From contig JANXUW010000306.1 of the NCBI GenBank assembly GCA_025351985.1, positions 1-9,979 on the forward strand: 9,979 nt of DNA. Direction: 5' to 3'. The position numbers and the translations under genes are program-made. Below are positions 6,210-9,979 of the stretch, piece by piece; position 1 is the stretch's first letter, and the number at the start of each line of letters is the position of its first letter. The notes beneath the pieces are model-generated. The model was given only the letters and a program-made list of their open reading frames with translations, did no database searches and was not told the DNA's origin. This stretch comes from Pseudolysobacter sp. (GTDB taxonomy: Bacteria; Pseudomonadota; Gammaproteobacteria; Xanthomonadales; Rhodanobacteraceae).

Positions 6210-7253
6210 ATGCGTTTTATCGGACGATTGCTGAAACTTTTGATTCTTCTTCTCTTGCTGCTGGTCGGCGTGGCATTCCTGCTGCCGGCGACGGTGCATG
6301 TCGAGCGTAGTATTGCGATCGATCGTCCGGCCTCGGAAGTATTCGCTGTGGTGAACAGCTTCAAATTGTTCAACGCGTGGTCGCCGTGGGCTGAGAAAGA
6401 TCCGAACGCCAAATATACGTTCGAAGGCCCGCGCAGCGGCGTTGGTGCCAAGATCAGCTGGGTCGGCAATGAGCAGGTCGGCAGCGGCAACCAGACCATC
6501 ACCGAAAGCGATTCGAAACAAGCCGACAAGCGCGTGAGCAGCGCGATCGATTTTGGCGAGATGGGAAAAGTGTCCGCCGATTTTTTCTTGAGTCCCGCAC
6601 CGAAAGGTAGCCAGGTGCGTTGGACCATGGACATGAATTTGCCGTTGTCGTTCGACCAGAAATTCGTATCGAATCTGATCGGTCGCTACATGGGTTTGTT
6701 CATGGACAAGCTGGTCGGCCCCGATTACGAGCGTGGCCTGGGCAAGCTCAAGGTCTTGCTGGAAGGCTTTCCGAATATCGATATCACCGGCATTGACGGC
6801 GAGCCGGTCGAACTTGCCGCGCACAAGATCCTGTTCGTGAGTGGACACAGCAGCAATGACCTCGCGGCGACCACCGCCACGCTCGCGGCTGCTTACACGC
6901 AGATTCGCAGCTATGCGTTCGCCAACAAGATTCTGCTCGTCGATGGGCCGCAGACCATCACGACCAACGCGGATACCAGTGGCTGGCAATTCGATGCGGC
7001 CATTCCGGTTGATCGCATCGATGGCGCCGCCGATGAGCAAGTGAAATCCGGCACCACGTATGCCGGAAAAGCCGTGCAGTTTTACAGTGTGGGTTCTTAC
7101 GACAAGCTCGCCGGCAGCATTGCTCAGGCGCATGCGTGGCTTGCCGTGAACGGTTATCAGCCGACGGATCGTTTGATCGAACAATATATCGATGATCCTG
7201 CCAGCATGCCGGCGGAACAGGTTCGCACCTTGATTCAGATTCCGGTCAAGTAG
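6210..7253 (+). CDS. Membrane-anchored SRPBCC (polyketide cyclase-like) plus GyrI-like effector-binding protein
   Basis: The 347-residue product starts with a strongly hydrophobic segment (about residues 5-25, a run of Leu/Ile after RLLKL) that should anchor it in the inner membrane. Residues about 28-180 look like an SRPBCC ligand-binding fold: TVHVERSIAIDRPASEVFAVV at 28-48, WSPWAEKDP at 57-65, and GPRSGVGAKISWVG at 73-86. Residues about 195-347 look like a GyrI-like or AraC-effector-binding domain, with GSYDKLAGSIAQAHAWL, then a region ending EQYIDDP and the terminal TLIQIPVK. Both folds bind small hydrophobic ligands, so a binding or sensing role is plausible; the ligand is unknown. The ATG at 6210 has GAGG (6199-6202) seven bases upstream and places the anchor at the N-terminus. 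It stands alone between metJ and the TonB-domain lipoprotein gene, with gaps of 272 and 187 bp. Confidence 0.8.
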   Translation: MRFIGRLLKLLILLLLLLVGVAFLLPATVHVERSIAIDRPASEVFAVVNSFKLFNAWSPWAEKDPNAKYTFEGPRSGVGAKISWVGNEQVGSGNQTITESDSKQADKRVSSAIDFGEMGKVSADFFLSPAPKGSQVRWTMDMNLPLSFDQKFVSNLIGRYMGLFMDKLVGPDYERGLGKLKVLLEGFPNIDITGIDGEPVELAAHKILFVSGHSSNDLAATTATLAAAYTQIRSYAFANKILLVDGPQTITTNADTSGWQFDAAIPVDRIDGAADEQVKSGTTYAGKAVQFYSVGSYDKLAGSIAQAHAWLAVNGYQPTDRLIEQYIDDPASMPAEQVRTLIQIPVK

Positions 7254-7440
7254 TCGATCCTCCGATTGACGCTCGACTAATTAGCAGTTGCGAAAATCGA
7301 CAAGAAATGCGATACCTCGCAGTGCAAAATAAATCAGCGAAAGCTAGGGGGATGGCCGCCGCTTTTCTGACCTCGTGTAGCATTCAAGGATAGAGTTTCG
7401 ACTATGCAGGTGGTGTTCAGGGGTGCTCGAAGATAACGCC

Positions 7441-8451
7441 ATGCGCAAAAAAATCATCAAAGACATCAGCCGCGTCAGTGCCGTGTTTGCACCTGCGCTA
7501 ACGTGGCGACCACTTTCCTTGATCCTGTGCGGTTTGCTGCTTGCCGCTTGCCAGGAACAAGCTCCCGCACCGAAGCCCGTCGACGCCCCCAAACCGGCTG
7601 CAGCCGCCACTGCGGCCGTTGAGGCCGGGGCCGTTACTCCGGATGCCGCGCCTGTGCCGTTGACACCGGCAGACATCAATCAGCTCTTGCAAGACGCCAG
7701 AAAGCATCTGCAGGCGCAACGTCTGGTCGCGCCGCCGGGCAACAATGCGCTCGAAAATTATTCGAGGGTGCTGGAAGCCGATCCAAAAAATCTCACGGCA
7801 AAGGATGCGTTACGCGAGCTGTTTCCGTTTGCGGTCAGCGTCGCCGAGCAGAACATCAATACCGGTGCGTTGGACGAGTCCGAGCGTATCGTTACGTTGA
7901 TGAGCAAAAGCGACCCGAACAACAATACGCTGCTGATCCTGCGCGGCAAGATCGACGCCAAACGCAAGCTCGCTGATCAGACGCAGAAGGACAAGGACAC
8001 CGCACTCGCCGCAGCTACCGCGGCGGCGGCGGCAAAGAAAGCGCCGACGTCGCCCTTGCCTGGCGATGCGGCCACGCCAGCCGCTGCAGCGCCTGCACCC
8101 GCGGCAACACCGGCCCCGGTCGCGGCTGCACCGGCCCCCGCTGCAGCTCCTGCGGCAGCAGCACCCGCTGGAGGCGAAAGCCACGACGCCAAAGCGATCG
8201 CCACGCCTTCGCCGGAATATCCACCAGCGGCATACCGCGCGCACACCGATGGTTGGGTGCAGGTTGCATTCACCGTTACCGATCAGGGCGCGGTCGCCGA
8301 TGTGAAAGTCACGGGTTCGCAGCCGGCGCGCGTGTTCGACAAGGCTGCAGTCAACGCGATTCAGCGTTGGACATTTACGCCGAAGATGGAAAACGGCAAG
8401 GCAGTCGCAACACAGATGAGCCGACGTCTGGAGTTCAAGGCTACTCAGTAG
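7441..8451 (+). CDS. Lipoprotein with TonB C-terminal domain
   Basis: The 336-residue product has a type II signal peptide: a basic start MRKKIIK, a hydrophobic stretch to about residue 36, and a lipobox LLAAC with Cys37. Gln38 at +2 predicts outer-membrane sorting by the E. coli Lol rule. An Ala/Pro-rich stretch (39-72) precedes a helical region at about 73-185 with TPR-like texture (ENYSRVLEADPKNLTAKDAL, then SERIVTLMSKSDPNNNTLLIL). A second Ala/Pro linker (about 198-243) leads to a TonB C-terminal domain at 259-336: EYPPAAYRAHTDGWVQVAFT, VTGSQPARVFDKAAV and RWTFTPK. That domain normally contacts the TonB box of outer-membrane receptors. The ATG is preferred over an in-frame GTG at 7423 because of the signal peptide. 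The stop overlaps the convergent hydrolase gene. Whether it energises transport or only uses the fold structurally cannot be told. Confidence 0.82.
   Translation: MRKKIIKDISRVSAVFAPALTWRPLSLILCGLLLAACQEQAPAPKPVDAPKPAAAATAAVEAGAVTPDAAPVPLTPADINQLLQDARKHLQAQRLVAPPGNNALENYSRVLEADPKNLTAKDALRELFPFAVSVAEQNINTGALDESERIVTLMSKSDPNNNTLLILRGKIDAKRKLADQTQKDKDTALAAATAAAAAKKAPTSPLPGDAATPAAAAPAPAATPAPVAAAPAPAAAPAAAAPAGGESHDAKAIATPSPEYPPAAYRAHTDGWVQVAFTVTDQGAVADVKVTGSQPARVFDKAAVNAIQRWTFTPKMENGKAVATQMSRRLEFKATQ
8441..8451. other. Palindrome containing both convergent stop codons
   Basis: CTACTCAGTAG is a perfect inverted repeat of CTACT and AGTAG around one C. Its right end is the TAG of the TonB-domain gene and its left end, read on the minus strand, is the TAG of the hydrolase gene. 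The coding regions overlap by these 11 bp, leaving no intergenic room for a terminator. Confidence 0.9.
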
Positions 8452-9790
8452 CCTCCTCAGCGCGGTTGGTCGCAGCGGTTGCCGCCTGGCGCGGCAGCCG
8501 CTGACTGCTGTTGATGGTCACATGCACCGGCTTGGTGGTTTCGATGCCGGCCCAATCGACCTGCGGCATGCCGAGATAACGATCCAGCACCATCGGGATC
8601 AATCCCGCCGGCATGCCGCAATCGCAATTCCACATCATCACCACGCCAAAACGATACTTCGGAAAAAACGCGATCATCGCGCGATAACCCTGCACTGCAC
8701 CGGCGTGATAATCCAGTGTCTCGCCGGCATAGTCGAACACGCGCCAACCGAGTGCGTAGTTCGCGTCGCGCACACGGCTGCGTCGCCATGGTGCCCCGCG
8801 CGCTTCGATCGGCGTGGTGATGCGCGGGCGGTGAACATCATCGAGTACATTCTGTGGCATCACATCGGTGCGACCGCCCATCTGTGCGATCAGCCACGCG
8901 GTCATGTCCTTGATGCTGGCATTGACGCCCGCCGCAGGTGCGACGTGGTAATACGCTTCCTTCGCTTCCATCGGCAACCACACACCACCGCGACGAGTGT
9001 GCGGACGCGCCCAGCTCGCACTCGCTTCGAGCGCAACCTTGCCGTAGGTCGCGGTGTTCATGCCGAGCGGATGGAACAAACGTTTCTCGACCTGATGATA
9101 GAAAAAATCGCCGGTCAACGCGTAGGTGATATCGCCGATCAGGCTGTAGGTGATGTTCTGGTAGCCGTAACACTGACCGACCGGACACGCCATCGGCACG
9201 TCCTTGAGTTTTTCGACGAGCAGTTGGTAAGGCTCGTCCTGCTCCAGCAAATTATCGTAGGTGTTGTGCGGCAGGCCGACGCTCTGACTGAGGATTTCGC
9301 CGACCGTAAGTTGCGCGCTGGCCGACGAATCATGCAGCTCGAACGCGGGTAGCACGCTGCCGATTCGCGTCTCCCAACCGAACAATCCATCGCGCACCAT
9401 CAGGCCTGCCAGACCGCTCGCGAACGCCTTCGATAACGAGGCCAGGCGGAACACCGAATCGGCCGTCACCGGCAAACCTTTGCTTGCGTCCGCGTAACCG
9501 ATGCCACGTTGCAGCAGCACTTTGTTGTCCTGCACGACGGCGACCGCAAGGCCCGACACCTGGCCCGATTGATCGACCAGATCCAGCCATTGATCGAGAT
9601 TTTTTGCCGTGTCTTCGGCGTTGCGTGGCCCTGCGCTGGGATTGGCCAGCAGCGTCGGTGCAACGCTGGGATTTTTCTTGCTCGCCGCGGACGCCTTGGG
9701 TTTGCTGCGTGCGGCGTGAGCATCGAGAGTCGGCATTGCTGCGAGGCTGGTCGCCGTCAGCAACAGTACCAAAGTACGAACATGATTCAT
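8441..9790 (-). CDS. Exported serine hydrolase of the beta-lactamase / class C penicillin-binding family
   Basis: The 449-residue product has a Sec signal peptide with likely cleavage after AHA (residue 26), then a low-complexity Lys/Ala/Ser stretch (27-55). The beta-lactamase domain covers about 62-410. Its catalytic motifs are SLSK at 118-121 (nucleophile Ser118, Lys121), Y-Q-N at 210-212 (general-base Tyr210) and H-A-G at 362-364, which takes the place of the KTG triad, as in many esterase or D-aminopeptidase-like members. FHPLGMNTATYG (239-250) is also family-typical. Substrate cannot be predicted: peptide, ester or beta-lactam activity are all known in the family, and the HAG variant argues against a classical AmpC. 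The start ATG (complement of 9788-9790) has only a weak purine stretch before it, but it gives the correct signal peptide. The 3' end overlaps the TonB-domain gene. Confidence 0.9.
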   Translation of the reverse strand: MNHVRTLVLLLTATSLAAMPTLDAHAARSKPKASAASKKNPSVAPTLLANPSAGPRNAEDTAKNLDQWLDLVDQSGQVSGLAVAVVQDNKVLLQRGIGYADASKGLPVTADSVFRLASLSKAFASGLAGLMVRDGLFGWETRIGSVLPAFELHDSSASAQLTVGEILSQSVGLPHNTYDNLLEQDEPYQLLVEKLKDVPMACPVGQCYGYQNITYSLIGDITYALTGDFFYHQVEKRLFHPLGMNTATYGKVALEASASWARPHTRRGGVWLPMEAKEAYYHVAPAAGVNASIKDMTAWLIAQMGGRTDVMPQNVLDDVHRPRITTPIEARGAPWRRSRVRDANYALGWRVFDYAGETLDYHAGAVQGYRAMIAFFPKYRFGVVMMWNCDCGMPAGLIPMVLDRYLGMPQVDWAGIETTKPVHVTINSSQRLPRQAATAATNRAEEATE

Positions 9791-9814
9791 TCTCTTGCGT
9801 TGTCCTCTGGGGCA

Positions 9815-9820
9815 ATTCTA
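9815..9820 (-). promoter_or_regulatory. Possible -10 element (TAGAAT) of the hydrolase gene
   Basis: On the minus strand TAGAAT lies 24 bases before the hydrolase ATG, giving a very short leader. No clear -35 is seen at normal spacing. A further minus-strand TAGAAT ends the window (9974-9979). Confidence 0.35.
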
Positions 9821-9863
9821 CCCGTGGTATTCTTGGTCGACATGGAACCCTGCCGGGTGCAAG

Positions 9864-9881
9864 GATCTTAAATCAAAGATC
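9864..9881. repeat. Short inverted repeat upstream of the hydrolase gene
   Basis: GATCTT (9864-9869) and AAGATC (9876-9881) are separated by six bases and lie about 45 bp upstream of the TAGAAT element on the minus strand. This is a plausible operator position but a short repeat, so chance cannot be excluded. The rest of 9791-9979 shows nothing further. Confidence 0.25.
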
Positions 9882-9979
9882 GGCGCGGCGAGTTAGGTAA
9901 TTGTTTGATTGGCGCGCAGGTAATCCTGAGTTGATTCGCACCGTCGGCATGTTTCCCACAATGCATGTCGGACATTCTA

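Noticed and set aside
7254..7440. Possible riboswitch (GAAAGCTAGGGGG and a small TGCGA/TCGCA hairpin) before the lipoprotein gene
   Set aside because: I compared it mentally with the cyclic-di-GMP and other common classes and found no matching core; the hairpin has only five pairs.
8522..9352. 276-codon plus-strand open frame opposite the hydrolase gene
   Set aside because: The minus-strand frame has a signal peptide and all three catalytic motifs; the plus frame is His/Arg-rich and featureless.

Overview
The window looks like chromosomal DNA from a GC-rich gammaproteobacterium, most likely of the order Xanthomonadales (family Rhodanobacteraceae or close). This is inferred from the gene order birA-coaX-SPOR protein, the protein flavour and a recurrent TAGAAT -10-like element, not from a database match. 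No mobile element, tRNA, rRNA or CRISPR array was recognised.

Layout. Positions 1-2550 (+) hold a cofactor and envelope cluster: biotin-protein ligase BirA (5' end cut by the window edge), type III pantothenate kinase CoaX, and a membrane-anchored SPOR-domain protein. Positions 2678-4309 (+) hold glycine cleavage genes gcvT and gcvH, with a plausible promoter before gcvT. Positions 4310-4515 show nothing recognisable. Positions 4516-5004 are a decayed gcvPA (N-terminal half of the split glycine decarboxylase P-protein). Its extreme N- and C-terminal segments remain, most of the middle is deleted, and it carries frameshifts and a stop. Active P-protein must therefore be encoded elsewhere, if the pathway works. 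A good intrinsic terminator follows at 5100-5128.

Positions 5129-5478 are an AT-richer regulatory stretch with four abutting 8-bp met boxes (5280-5311), a TTGACA promoter with a palindrome in its spacer, and inverted repeats. It leads into the most unusual gene of the window (5479-5937). The first 78 residues of the product are a very well conserved MetJ methionine repressor core. The last 74 are a lysine/alanine/proline-rich tail like bacterial histone H1-like proteins, replacing the usual MetJ C-terminus. Met boxes directly upstream suggest that the fusion is an active, autoregulated MetJ. Two long perfect hairpins lie in the 272-bp gap after it.

Positions 6210-7253 (+) encode a membrane-anchored SRPBCC plus GyrI-like ligand-binding protein. 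Positions 7441-8451 (+) encode a lipoprotein with a TonB C-terminal domain. Positions 8441-9790 (-) encode an exported serine beta-lactamase-family hydrolase. The last two genes converge and their stop codons overlap inside an 11-bp palindrome. Positions 9791-9979 hold the upstream region of the hydrolase gene.

Functionally, the left half is one-carbon and cofactor metabolism (biotin, CoA, glycine cleavage). MetJ senses S-adenosylmethionine and so fits that theme, although the genes look like separate transcription units. The right half is envelope-related.
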